Shown: positions 9,739 through 17,466 of the stretch, in pieces
How the letters are laid out: each line of letters starts with the position of its first letter
How positions within the stretch are numbered: position 1 is the stretch's first letter
Assembly: GCF_025770785.1 (NCBI RefSeq)
Contig: NZ_JANZLA010000001.1
Span: 310,001-374,000 of the forward strand
DNA: 64,000 nt
Reading direction: 5' to 3'
Source of the DNA: Cellulomonas sp. SG140
Lineage (GTDB): Bacteria > Actinomycetota > Actinomycetes > Actinomycetales > Cellulomonadaceae
Program-made: the position numbers and the translations under genes
Notes under the pieces: model-generated
Seen by the model: only the letters and a program-made list of their open reading frames with translations
Databases searched by the model: none
Told to the model about the DNA's origin: nothing

Positions 9739-10406
9739 CCCGCGTGCTGGTGGTCGAGGACGACCCGGCGCTCGCCCGTGCGCTGGCGATCACCCTGCGT
9801 GCCCATCGGTACGACGTCGCCGTCGCCCACACCGGCGCCGACGCGCTCGACGCCGCAGGCGGCGGGCACGTCGAGCTCGTCGTGCTCGATCTGGGGCTGC
9901 CCGACCTCGACGGCATGGACGTGCTGCACGCGCTGCGCGGCTGGACGAGCGTGCCGGTGGTGGTGCTGTCCGCCCGGCAGACCGCCGACGACAAGGTCGC
10001 CGCCCTGGACGCCGGCGCCGACGACTACCTGACCAAGCCGTTCACCATGGACGAGCTGCTCGCCCGGCTGCGGGTGGCCGTCCGGCACGCCGTCCCCGAG
10101 ACCGCTCCCGTGGTCGAGACGGCCGCCTTCACCGTCGACATCCCGCATCACCGGGTGATCCGCGACGGCATCGACGTGCGCGTCACGCCCACCGAGTGGC
10201 ACCTGCTCGAACAGCTCGCCCGCAACGTGGGCAAGGTGGTCGGCCGCCGCGAGCTGCTCACCGAGCTGCGCGGCCCTCATCTCGACCGGCAGACCCACTA
10301 CCTGCGGGTGTACGTCGCCCAGCTGCGCCGCAAGCTCGAACCCGACCCCGCCCATCCTCGGCACCTGCTCACCGAACCGGGCATCGGCTACCGGCTGGTG
10401 CCCTGA
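9735..10406 (+). CDS. kdpE: Response regulator KdpE (OmpR family)
   Basis: A 223-residue regulator with a receiver domain (phosphorylated Asp52 in VVLDLGLPDLDGMD, conserved Lys in TKPF) and a winged-helix DNA-binding domain (RVYVAQLRRKLE, EPGIGYRL). The ATG overlaps the kdpD stop. In this operon the regulator genes are downstream of and co-transcribed with the pump genes, which would give positive feedback on its own promoter upstream of 2693. Confidence 0.95.
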   Translation: MTRVLVVEDDPALARALAITLRAHRYDVAVAHTGADALDAAGGGHVELVVLDLGLPDLDGMDVLHALRGWTSVPVVVLSARQTADDKVAALDAGADDYLTKPFTMDELLARLRVAVRHAVPETAPVVETAAFTVDIPHHRVIRDGIDVRVTPTEWHLLEQLARNVGKVVGRRELLTELRGPHLDRQTHYLRVYVAQLRRKLEPDPAHPRHLLTEPGIGYRLVP

Positions 10407-10433
10407 CCTGCCCCACACCCGGAGGAGCCCGCC

Positions 10434-10538
10434 GTGGACGTCGCGCTCGAGACCGCCGTGCAGGACCCCGAGGGCGCGGCGAGTCCCGGCCGAGGCCCGG
10501 GATCACGGTCCCATCCGCGCGCCGAACCCCGCCCCTAA
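10434..10538 (+). pseudogene. 34-codon frame resembling the N-terminus of CutC; probable gene remnant
   Basis: A GTG at 10434 sits 6 bases behind a perfect GGAGGAG ribosome-binding site, unusually strong for this window. The peptide begins VDVALETAVQDPEGA, which looks like the first beta strand and helix of CutC-family (copper homeostasis protein) TIM barrels. After about 15 residues it turns into Gly/Pro/Arg-rich nonsense and stops at TAA 10536-10538. The best explanation is the surviving 5' end of a deleted cutC. A real small peptide cannot be excluded. The CutC resemblance is from memory of the family. Confidence 0.4.
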
Positions 10539-10547
10539 CCTGACGTC

Positions 10548-11729
10548 ATGGGTCACGGGCGCTCGTACCTGGCCGAGCTCGTCCGGATCAACGACACGCT
10601 GATCTGGTCGCAGGACCGCACCGACTCCTTCGTCGCCGCGGTCGAGATCATCCGCGACATCATGGGCGCCCGCCTGGCCCCGACCTACCTGCAGGACGAG
10701 GCCGGCAACCTGCTGGTGCTGGTGACCGACGACCAGACGCGGGACGCGCTCGGCCCCCACTTCGCGACGATGCCGGCGCACGAGCACGTCCGCCCGCCGT
10801 GGATCAACCCGCAGGAGTGGCCGGTGTCCGCGGCCGACCACCTGGCCGACCCCGCATGGGCGCTGCTGCCCGACGACTTCAAGGCGTGGTTCGGCGAGTC
10901 CGGCGTGGTGGTGTCGATCCACGCCGACGGCCGGCACCTGGGCGCCGTGCTGCTGTGCTTCGACGGGCCGTGGGCGCTGACGACGACCCGCAAGGAGTTC
11001 CTCGCAGCGGCCGGACGCATCCTCGGAAACGCGGTGTACCGGTGGCAGGTCGCCGGACGGGAGCGCGAGCTCGGTGCGCTGGAGGAGCGGCGCCGGCTCA
11101 GCGACGAGCTGCACGTCGACCTGTCCCAGCAGCTGGCGGCGCTCGGTCTGCACGCCGGCGTGATGCAGCTGGACGCCGCCGCACGGGACGTCGACCGGCT
11201 GGTCGCGGACGTGGACCACCTCGAGCAGCTGGTCTCCACCGCCAACCGGAGCCTGCGGCACCAGATGCTCGGCCTGCGCACCGACGCCGAGATGGTCAAG
11301 GGCACCTTCGTCGCGCAGGTGCGCTGCCACCTGGACAACTTCGAGCGGCAGTTCGGCATCCCGGTCACGCTGGAGTGCACCGGCGACGCCGACCAGGTGC
11401 CGCTGGCGGTGGCGGCCCAGCTGATCCGGGTCCTGCAGGAGGCGCTGGCGAACGTGCACCTGCACGCGCACGCCGCCGCCGTGACCGTCCGGCTGCTGCC
11501 CACCTCGACGCGCATCCGCCTCGAGGTGGAGGACGACGGCAACGGGTTCGACCCGACGTCGGTGCCGGACTCCCGGCTCGGCGTCCGCATCATGTCCGAG
11601 CGGATGCAGCAGGTGGACGGTGTGGTGCAGTTCGGCCGGGGCGCCGCCGGCGGGACGCTCGTCACGGCGGAGGCGCCGCTGCGGCGCGCGGGCTCGGCGA
11701 TGCCGTCCCGCGTCGGGGTGGCGTCATGA
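10548..11729 (+). CDS. GAF-domain sensor histidine kinase (NarL-partner type, HisKA_3)
   Basis: A 393-residue soluble kinase with no membrane segment. An N-terminal GAF-like sensory region covers residues about 20-165, with a dimerisation/phospho-acceptor helix around residue 185-200 reading LSDELHVDLSQQLAAL. This is a variant of the usual ExHD H-box, with H retained and V following. A HATPase domain (EALANVHLHAHA, EDDGNGFDP) completes it. It is translationally coupled to a NarL-type regulator. A cytoplasmic GAF sensor suggests detection of a diffusible or redox signal. The adjacent downstream targets are probably the fix-type genes, by position only. Confidence 0.82.
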   Translation: MGHGRSYLAELVRINDTLIWSQDRTDSFVAAVEIIRDIMGARLAPTYLQDEAGNLLVLVTDDQTRDALGPHFATMPAHEHVRPPWINPQEWPVSAADHLADPAWALLPDDFKAWFGESGVVVSIHADGRHLGAVLLCFDGPWALTTTRKEFLAAAGRILGNAVYRWQVAGRERELGALEERRRLSDELHVDLSQQLAALGLHAGVMQLDAAARDVDRLVADVDHLEQLVSTANRSLRHQMLGLRTDAEMVKGTFVAQVRCHLDNFERQFGIPVTLECTGDADQVPLAVAAQLIRVLQEALANVHLHAHAAAVTVRLLPTSTRIRLEVEDDGNGFDPTSVPDSRLGVRIMSERMQQVDGVVQFGRGAAGGTLVTAEAPLRRAGSAMPSRVGVAS

Positions 11730-12379
11730 CGCCCACCACCGTGCTCGTGGTGGACGACCACGCGCTGTTCCGCGACGGTCTGACGGCCCTGATCAGCCGG
11801 TGGGACGACTTCGTGGTGGTCGGCACCGCCGCGGACGGCGCCGAGGCGATCCGGCTGGCGCGCACCCTGCGGCCCGGGCTGATCCTCATGGACGTCCGGA
11901 TGGAGCCGGTCGGCGGGGTCGAGGCGACCGCCGCGATCACCGCCGCCGACCCGGACGTCCGGGTGGTGATGCTCACCATGTCGAGCCTCGGCGAGGACGT
12001 CTACCAGGCGCTGCGCAACGGCGCGCACGGCTACCTGAGCAAGGACGAGCGCGCCGACCGGCTGCACGAGTACCTCGCCGGCCTGATGCGCGGCGAAGCC
12101 GCGATGTCCTCCACCATCGCGGCGCGGGTGCTCGCCGAGTTCGGCCTGCCGGGCGGCTCCGGCACGCCGGTCCCGCCGCCGCACGAGCGGCTGACCCACC
12201 GCGAGCGCGACGTGCTGCGGTTCCTGGTGGACGGGCTCTCCAACGAGGAGATCGCCCAGCAGCTGTTCCTGTCCGAGGCGACGGTGAAGAAGCACCTGGG
12301 CAGCATCATGACCAAGCTCCACGTGCGGAACCGCGTGCAGGTGGCGGTGTTCGGGGTGCGGCAGGGCATCGTCCGCTAG
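11726..12379 (+). CDS. NarL/LuxR-family response regulator
   Basis: A 217-residue regulator. The receiver domain has acidic pocket VVDDH and phospho-acceptor Asp56 (LILMDVRME); the C-terminal LuxR helix-turn-helix reads LTHRERDVLRFLVDGLSNEEIA and EATVKKHLGSIMTKL. The ATG overlaps the kinase stop (ATGA). An 18-base perfect palindrome lies 8 bases after its stop codon, ahead of the ETF genes. Confidence 0.88.
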   Translation: MTPTTVLVVDDHALFRDGLTALISRWDDFVVVGTAADGAEAIRLARTLRPGLILMDVRMEPVGGVEATAAITAADPDVRVVMLTMSSLGEDVYQALRNGAHGYLSKDERADRLHEYLAGLMRGEAAMSSTIAARVLAEFGLPGGSGTPVPPPHERLTHRERDVLRFLVDGLSNEEIAQQLFLSEATVKKHLGSIMTKLHVRNRVQVAVFGVRQGIVR

Positions 12380-12386
12380 GGCGAGC

Positions 12387-12404
12387 GGTAGCCGATCGGC
12401 TACC
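12387..12404. promoter_or_regulatory. Perfect palindrome: terminator or NarL-type operator
   Basis: GGTAGCC-GATC-GGCTACC is a perfect 18-base inverted repeat located 8 bases after the regulator's stop codon and 108 bases before the fixA start. As RNA it could form a 7-bp hairpin with a 4-base loop and act as terminator. As DNA its symmetry suits a NarL-type dimer controlling the ETF operon. The sequence alone does not decide. Confidence 0.45.
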
Positions 12405-12511
12405 CCGGCGTACCCGGTCGGTGCTGGTCCGGCCCTCCGCGCCCCCGGTTGACTCGAGGCAGTCACGGTGCGCGCCGACGCGTGCCGTCGGGCTCGAGCG
12501 AAGAGGCGCGG

Positions 12512-13252
12512 ATGAGGGCAGTGGTGGTGCACGCGTGGGCACGGTCCGCCGCAGGGGCGGTGGTGCACGCGGACGGCGGGGTCGAGTGGCGCAACGCCCG
12601 GCCCGTCGCCGGTGAGGACGACCCGGCGGCGGTGACCGCGGCGCTCGCCCTGGCGGGTGCCGACGGCGAGGTGGTGGGCCTGACGCTGGGTGACGCCGAT
12701 CCGAGCTGGTCGCTGGCCCGCGGTGCGGCGCGCGCGGTCCGCGTGACCGACGCCCCGATCGCCGACGACGAGGGCACGACGGCCGCCGTGATCGCCGCCG
12801 CGGTCCGGTCGGTGGCCGACGTCGACGTCGTCGTGGTCGGCGACAGCGAGGAGCACGCCGGTGTCGCGGCGGCCGTCGGCGCCGCCCTGGGCTGGCCCGT
12901 GGTGACGGGCATCGTCTCCGCCGCGCCGTCCGGCGCCGGCATCGAGGCCGTCCGGCCGTCCGGTGACGTGCAGGAGACCTTGCTGGTCCCGTGCCCGGCG
13001 GTGCTCGGCGTCGTCGCCGAGGGGGCCGAGGCACGCACGCCCGGGATGAAGGAGCAGCTGGCCGCGCGCAAGCGGCCCGTGCTCACCACCACGCTCGCCG
13101 AGCTCGGTGCGCCCGGGCTCGCGGCGCCGTCGACCGTGCAGGTGCGCGGCACCCGGCTGCCGGACCAGGCCACGACCAGGGTGTTCGAGGGCGACGCCGA
13201 CGAGACGGCGCGGCAGCTGGTCGCCGCACTGCGGGCCGAGGGGGTCCTGTGA
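12512..13252 (+). CDS. fixA: Electron transfer flavoprotein beta subunit (FixA-like)
   Basis: A 246-residue ETF beta/FixA homologue with an ETF-type nucleotide-binding fold. The start is taken at ATG 12512, preceded by AGAGG; an upstream ATG at 12449 lacks a ribosome-binding site. It forms an ETF heterodimer with the next gene. Together with FixC and FixX, two genes further down, this is the Fix/ETF arrangement that passes electrons from NADH to a low-potential acceptor and to quinone. Confidence 0.85.
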   Translation: MRAVVVHAWARSAAGAVVHADGGVEWRNARPVAGEDDPAAVTAALALAGADGEVVGLTLGDADPSWSLARGAARAVRVTDAPIADDEGTTAAVIAAAVRSVADVDVVVVGDSEEHAGVAAAVGAALGWPVVTGIVSAAPSGAGIEAVRPSGDVQETLLVPCPAVLGVVAEGAEARTPGMKEQLAARKRPVLTTTLAELGAPGLAAPSTVQVRGTRLPDQATTRVFEGDADETARQLVAALRAEGVL

Positions 13253-14178
13253 TGACCGTCGACACGTGGTTGCTGGCTGCGGCCGGCACGCACCTGGACG
13301 GCGCCGTCGCCGCCGCCCGGACGCTGGGCGGACGGGTCACCGTGGTGGCCGTCGGACCGCGCACGCTGGCGGAAGCGGCCGCGGCGGCCGCGCCGGACGA
13401 GGTCCGCTGGGTGGAGACGCCGGACGGCGAGCCGGCGGAGGCGTGGGCCGCCGCCGTCGGTGCCGAGGTGGGGGCCGCGGCACCACGCGTGGTGCTGTCC
13501 CCCACCGATCCGGCCTCCCGGGCGTTGCTCGCCGCGGCGGCCGTCCCGCTCGGCGCCGCCCTGGTCAGCCGCGTGCTCGCGCTGCGCGCGGAGGACGACG
13601 CGCTCGTCGTCGACCGCGTCTCGCTCGGTGGCGCCGTGGTGGAGACGCTGGCCGTGTCCGGGCCGCTCGCGGCGGTGCTGGACGACAGCGACGACGCCGC
13701 CCCGGCAGCACCACCGGCCCCGGTGACGGCCTGGACACCCGCCGCCGCCCCGGCCGCCGTGCAGGTGAAGCGGGAGCCGGCCCCCGGAGCCGCCGCGGGC
13801 GTGCGGGACGCGGCCCGGGTGGTCTCCGTCGGTCGCGGGCTGCGGTCCAAGGACGACCTGGCCGTCGTCGAGCCGCTGCTGGCGGCCCTCGGCGCCGAGC
13901 TCGGGTGCTCGATGCCGGTCGCGGACGACCTGGGCTGGGTGCCCAAGGAGCGGTACGTCGGACGGTCCGGGCAGCACATCGCGCCGCGGCTGTACCTGGC
14001 GCTCGGCATCTCCGGGATGCCGCAGCACATGGAGGGCGTCCGCGACGCGAAGGTCGTCGCCGCGGTGAACAGCGACCCGGCGGCGCCGATCTTCCGCACC
14101 GCGGACTACGGCGTGGTCGGCGACCTCTACGAGGTGGTGCCCGCCCTGGTGCGGGCCCTGGGTGCTCCTCCCGCGTGA
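13252..14178 (+). CDS. fixB: Electron transfer flavoprotein alpha subunit (FixB-like)
   Basis: A 308-residue protein. The N-terminal half has a fold like ETF beta. The C-terminal half carries the conserved FAD-binding domain, including VSVGRGLRSKDDL, VGRSGQHIAPRLYLALGISGMPQH and AVNSDPAAPIF, which are diagnostic for ETF alpha. A Pro/Ala-rich linker (residues about 145-180) joins the two. The start overlaps the fixA stop by one base. Confidence 0.92.
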   Translation: MTVDTWLLAAAGTHLDGAVAAARTLGGRVTVVAVGPRTLAEAAAAAAPDEVRWVETPDGEPAEAWAAAVGAEVGAAAPRVVLSPTDPASRALLAAAAVPLGAALVSRVLALRAEDDALVVDRVSLGGAVVETLAVSGPLAAVLDDSDDAAPAAPPAPVTAWTPAAAPAAVQVKREPAPGAAAGVRDAARVVSVGRGLRSKDDLAVVEPLLAALGAELGCSMPVADDLGWVPKERYVGRSGQHIAPRLYLALGISGMPQHMEGVRDAKVVAAVNSDPAAPIFRTADYGVVGDLYEVVPALVRALGAPPA

Positions 14179-14231
14179 CGCGGCTCGTCACATCGCAGGT
14201 CCCCAGAAGATCTGGAGAGAAGAGGGTCGAG

Positions 14232-15689
14232 ATGTCAGAGCAGTTCGACGTCGAGTACGACGTGGTGGTCGTCGGTGGCGGCGGCTCGGGGCTGTCGGCA
14301 GCGGTGCAGGCGGCGCAGGACGGGCTGACGGTCGCGGTGCTGGAGAAGATGCCGCAGCTGGGCGGCAGCTCGGCCTTTGCCGAGGGGCACGCGGCGTTCG
14401 AGTCCGACGAGCAGGCCAAGCGCGGCATCCACGTCTCCAAGGACGAGGCGTTCCGCGCCTACCTGGACTACAGCCACTGGCGCGCCGACGCGGCGATCGT
14501 CTCCCGGTTCGTCGAGAACGCCGCCACCACCATCGTCAAGATGCGCGAGCTGGGGGCGGTGTACGAGGAGGTCATCGTCACCGCGGAGGACCAGCCCGGT
14601 GAGCTGGTGACGTGGCACATCCCGCGCGGTGAGGTGGCGCACGTGCTCGAGCTGATGGAGGCCCGCGCCCGCGAGCTCGGCGTGGAGATCTACCTGCAGA
14701 CCGCCGCGAACAAGATCCTGATGGCGGACGGCCGCGTGGCCGGCATCGTCGTCACGGACGCCGACGGCGAGCAGGTGCGCATCGGCGCCAAGGCCGTGAT
14801 CGTCGGCACCGGCGGGTACGCGAAGAACCCCGAGATGATCAACCGCTTCTCCACCTGGGACTGCGGCGACCAGATGATCAACGTCGGCGGCGAGGGCAAC
14901 ACCGGCGACGGCCTGAGCATGATGTTCGAGGTCGGCGCGGTGCCGTGGTCGTCGATCGGCACCATGCTGCTGTTCCCGTTCATGCGCGGGAAGACGGTCA
15001 CGTCGCACACCAACACCGCGGGCTTCCAGCCGTACCTCTGGGTGAACCGCGAGGGCCGCCGCTGCACCAACGAGATCTGCGGCCTGAACTTCGGCAACGC
15101 CGGTGACGTGGTCGCAGGCCTGCCCGGCAGCATGTTCTGGACCATCATCGACACCGCCCAGGTGAACCACCTGGTCACCGACGGGTGCGAGGTGGGCCTG
15201 GGTGTCTACGTCCGCACGGGCGAGAAGCTGGTCAACCTGCCCGCCGAGCTCGAGGCCGACGTGGCCGCCGGCACGGTGTTCAAGGCCGACACGCTCGCCG
15301 AGCTCGCACCGCAGCTGGGCGTCGACCCGGAGGTGCTCACCACCGAGGTCGCGGCGTACAACCGGGCCTGCGCCGAGGGCAAGGACACCAAGTTCCACAA
15401 GGAGAAGTACCTGATCCCGGTGCAGGAGGGCCCGTTCTACGCCATCAAGATGGAGCCCGGGATCATGGTCACGATGGGCGGCATCAAGATCAACGAGAAC
15501 ATGCAGGTGATCGGCGAGGACGGCCAGCCCATCGAGGGCCTGTACTCGGTCGGCTGCGACGCCGGCGGCCTGTTCGGCGACTCGTACATCCTCACCGTCC
15601 CCGGCTCGGCGAACGGCTTCGCGCTGACGTCCGGCTGGCTCGCGGCCGACCACGCCGCGGAGACGATCAAGAAGCTCGTCACCGCCTGA
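14232..15689 (+). CDS. Fumarate-reductase-like FAD flavoprotein within the fix operon
   Basis: A 485-residue FAD_binding_2 family protein. The N-terminal dinucleotide-binding motif is VVVGGGGSGLSAAVQAAQ; the catalytic-domain segments GFQPYLWVNREGRRCTNE and a C-terminal FAD loop (GLYSVGCDAGGLFGDSY) match the fumarate/urocanate/ketosteroid reductase superfamily. It has no signal peptide, haem or FMN-binding domain, so it should be cytosolic and need an external electron donor. It is embedded between fixB and fixC, making ETF/FixCX the likely donor or acceptor. The substrate, probably a double-bonded carboxylate or a similar enoate, is unknown. Confidence 0.8.
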   Translation: MSEQFDVEYDVVVVGGGGSGLSAAVQAAQDGLTVAVLEKMPQLGGSSAFAEGHAAFESDEQAKRGIHVSKDEAFRAYLDYSHWRADAAIVSRFVENAATTIVKMRELGAVYEEVIVTAEDQPGELVTWHIPRGEVAHVLELMEARARELGVEIYLQTAANKILMADGRVAGIVVTDADGEQVRIGAKAVIVGTGGYAKNPEMINRFSTWDCGDQMINVGGEGNTGDGLSMMFEVGAVPWSSIGTMLLFPFMRGKTVTSHTNTAGFQPYLWVNREGRRCTNEICGLNFGNAGDVVAGLPGSMFWTIIDTAQVNHLVTDGCEVGLGVYVRTGEKLVNLPAELEADVAAGTVFKADTLAELAPQLGVDPEVLTTEVAAYNRACAEGKDTKFHKEKYLIPVQEGPFYAIKMEPGIMVTMGGIKINENMQVIGEDGQPIEGLYSVGCDAGGLFGDSYILTVPGSANGFALTSGWLAADHAAETIKKLVTA

Positions 15690-15778
15690 GACGGCGGGGT
15701 GGGGCCGGTCTCGTCTTCCCCGAGCGGGCCGGCCCCGCCCCGCGCATCCCCCGTGCCCGACGAGCGAGGAGATCGACG

Positions 15779-17074
15779 ATGGACGAGGACGCCGCCGACG
15801 TCCTGGTGGTGGGTGCCGGGATCGCCGGCTGCGTGGCCGCCTACCGGCTGGCGCAGGCCGGCCGGTCGGTGGTGCTGCTGGAGCGCGGTGCCGAGCCGGG
15901 CTCGAAGAACCTGTCCGGCGGGGTGCTGTACTGCCGGGTGCTGGAGCAGGTGTTCCCCGGGTTCGCCGACCAGGCGCCCGTGGAACGGCGGATCACCCGC
16001 AACACCCTGATGTTCCTCAACCCGACCTCCTCGGTCAGCGTCGACTACCGCGACCAGCGGCTGGCGGAGCCGGTGAACGCCGTGACGGTGCTGCGTGCGC
16101 GGCTCGACGCGTGGCTGGCCCGGCAGTGCGAGGACGCCGGCGTGATGGTGCTGCCCGGGGTCTGGGTGGACGGCCTGCTGCGCGACGGCGAGCAGGTGGT
16201 CGGCGTGCGGGCCGGTGACGACGAGCTGCGCGCGCGCATCGTCATCGCGGCGGACGGGGTGAACTCGTTCGTCGCCCGGTCGGCCGGCATCCGCGGCCCG
16301 GAACCGGCGAAGCACCTGGCCGTCGGCGTGAAGTCGGTGGTCGGGCTGCCGCGCGCGGTGATCGACGAGCGGTTCGGGGTCGGCGGTGACGAGGGCGCGG
16401 CGTACGCCGTGGTCGGCGACTGCACGCAGGGGGTCGCCGGCGGCGGGTTCCTGTACACCAACGCCGAGTCCCTGTCCGTCGGCGTGGTGCTGCGGCTGGA
16501 CGACCTGGTGGCCTCCGGCCTGCAGACGTCGGCGATCCACGACGCGTTCCTGGCGCACCCGTCCATCGCCCCGCTGCTGGAGGGCGGTGAGCTGCTGGAG
16601 TACGGCTGCCACCTGACCATCGAGGACGGGCCGGCGATGGCCGCGCACGACCTGAGCCGGCCGGGGCTGATGATCGTCGGCGACGCCGCCGGCTTCACAC
16701 TGAACACCGGCATGACGGTGCGCGGCATGGACCTGGCCGCCGGGTCCGCGATCGCGGCCGCCGCGGCGGCGGACCGGGCGCTGGCGGCCGACGACGTTTC
16801 GCGGGCGGCGATGGACGGGTACCTCACCGAGCTCTCCCGCTCGTTCGTCGGGGCCGACCTGGCCACCTATGCCAAGGCACCGGCGTTCCTGGACAGCGCG
16901 CTGCTGTACGAGAAGGTCGGGCCGATGCTCGCCGACGTGATGCACGGGGTGTTCGACCTGGACACGAGCCCGCGCCGGCACCTGCGGACCACGGCACGGC
17001 GTGCGGTCCGCACGTCCGGCGTTCCGCTGCGGAAGCTGGCGGGCCTGGGTGTCGCCGCGATGAGGGGGTTGTGA
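15779..17074 (+). CDS. fixC: FixC-like flavoprotein (ETF-quinone oxidoreductase family)
   Basis: A 431-residue FAD protein. The N-terminal VVGAGIAGCVAAYRLAQAG motif is followed by GSKNLSGGVLY, a hallmark of FixC and ETF:quinone oxidoreductases; the middle carries the FAD/quinone domain and GDAAGFTLNTGMTVRGMDLA. It accepts electrons from the FixAB dimer and hands them to quinone or, through FixX, to a low-potential acceptor. Start ATG at 15779 follows a GAGGAGAT ribosome-binding site. It overlaps the next gene. Confidence 0.9.
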   Translation: MDEDAADVLVVGAGIAGCVAAYRLAQAGRSVVLLERGAEPGSKNLSGGVLYCRVLEQVFPGFADQAPVERRITRNTLMFLNPTSSVSVDYRDQRLAEPVNAVTVLRARLDAWLARQCEDAGVMVLPGVWVDGLLRDGEQVVGVRAGDDELRARIVIAADGVNSFVARSAGIRGPEPAKHLAVGVKSVVGLPRAVIDERFGVGGDEGAAYAVVGDCTQGVAGGGFLYTNAESLSVGVVLRLDDLVASGLQTSAIHDAFLAHPSIAPLLEGGELLEYGCHLTIEDGPAMAAHDLSRPGLMIVGDAAGFTLNTGMTVRGMDLAAGSAIAAAAAADRALAADDVSRAAMDGYLTELSRSFVGADLATYAKAPAFLDSALLYEKVGPMLADVMHGVFDLDTSPRRHLRTTARRAVRTSGVPLRKLAGLGVAAMRGL

Positions 17075-17361
17075 TGCAGCTCGGCACGGTCCCGGAGCGG
17101 CTCGCCCGCAACCGGTACGACCTCGACGAGGGCACGCCGCACATCGAGGTGCACCAGGACGTGGTGCGCCGCACCGGTGCCGCGCCGCTGCTGGTGCGGA
17201 TCTGCCCGGCGCACGTGTACACCGAGGAGCCGGACGGCACCGTCGGGTTCACCGCGGCGGCGTGCCTGGAGTGCGGGACGTGCCTGGCCGTCGCGCCCGA
17301 CGGTGCGCTGACCTGGCACTACCCGCGAGGCGGGTTCGGGGTCGCGTACCGGCAGGGCTGA
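17074..17361 (+). CDS. fixX: FixX-like ferredoxin
   Basis: A 95-residue ferredoxin-like protein with cysteines in RICPAHVY and CLECGTCLAVAPDG, the FixX pattern for a single [4Fe-4S] cluster. Start is the ATG overlapping the fixC stop (a GTG one codon upstream is also possible). FixX shuttles electrons with FixC. Its presence completes a fixABCX set, here with an additional flavoprotein gene between fixB and fixC. Confidence 0.88.
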   Translation: MQLGTVPERLARNRYDLDEGTPHIEVHQDVVRRTGAAPLLVRICPAHVYTEEPDGTVGFTAAACLECGTCLAVAPDGALTWHYPRGGFGVAYRQG

Positions 17362-17403
17362 CGCGCCGCAGCACGGCGCCCCGGGCCCCGGACGGGCCGC
17401 GCG

Positions 17404-17431
17404 TATCGCCGACGTATCGGCATCCGCATAC
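17404..17431 (+). promoter_or_regulatory. Putative VanR binding site upstream of vanH
   Basis: TATCGCC at 17404 and TATCGGC at 17415 are direct repeats spaced exactly 11 bases, followed by CATAC at 17427. OmpR-type regulators such as VanR typically bind such helical-turn repeats. A 28-base segment with the same layout precedes the vanY-type gene (22038-22065), and in both cases it ends about 35 bases before the start codon. Sequence similarity continues to the start codon. Confidence 0.65.
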
Positions 17432-17466
17432 GACCGGGCAACACGCTGCCGCCTTGACTGCCGGTC

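Noticed and set aside
12449..12511. Upstream ATG for fixA at 12449
   Set aside because: It adds an Arg/Ser-rich stretch without a ribosome-binding site; ATG 12512 with AGAGG starts directly at the conserved fold.
14232..15689. Annotating the flavoprotein as succinate dehydrogenase subunit A
   Set aside because: No sdhB/sdhC partners, no covalent-FAD histidine context, and the FAD loop differs from SdhA; FixABCX context favours a stand-alone reductase.
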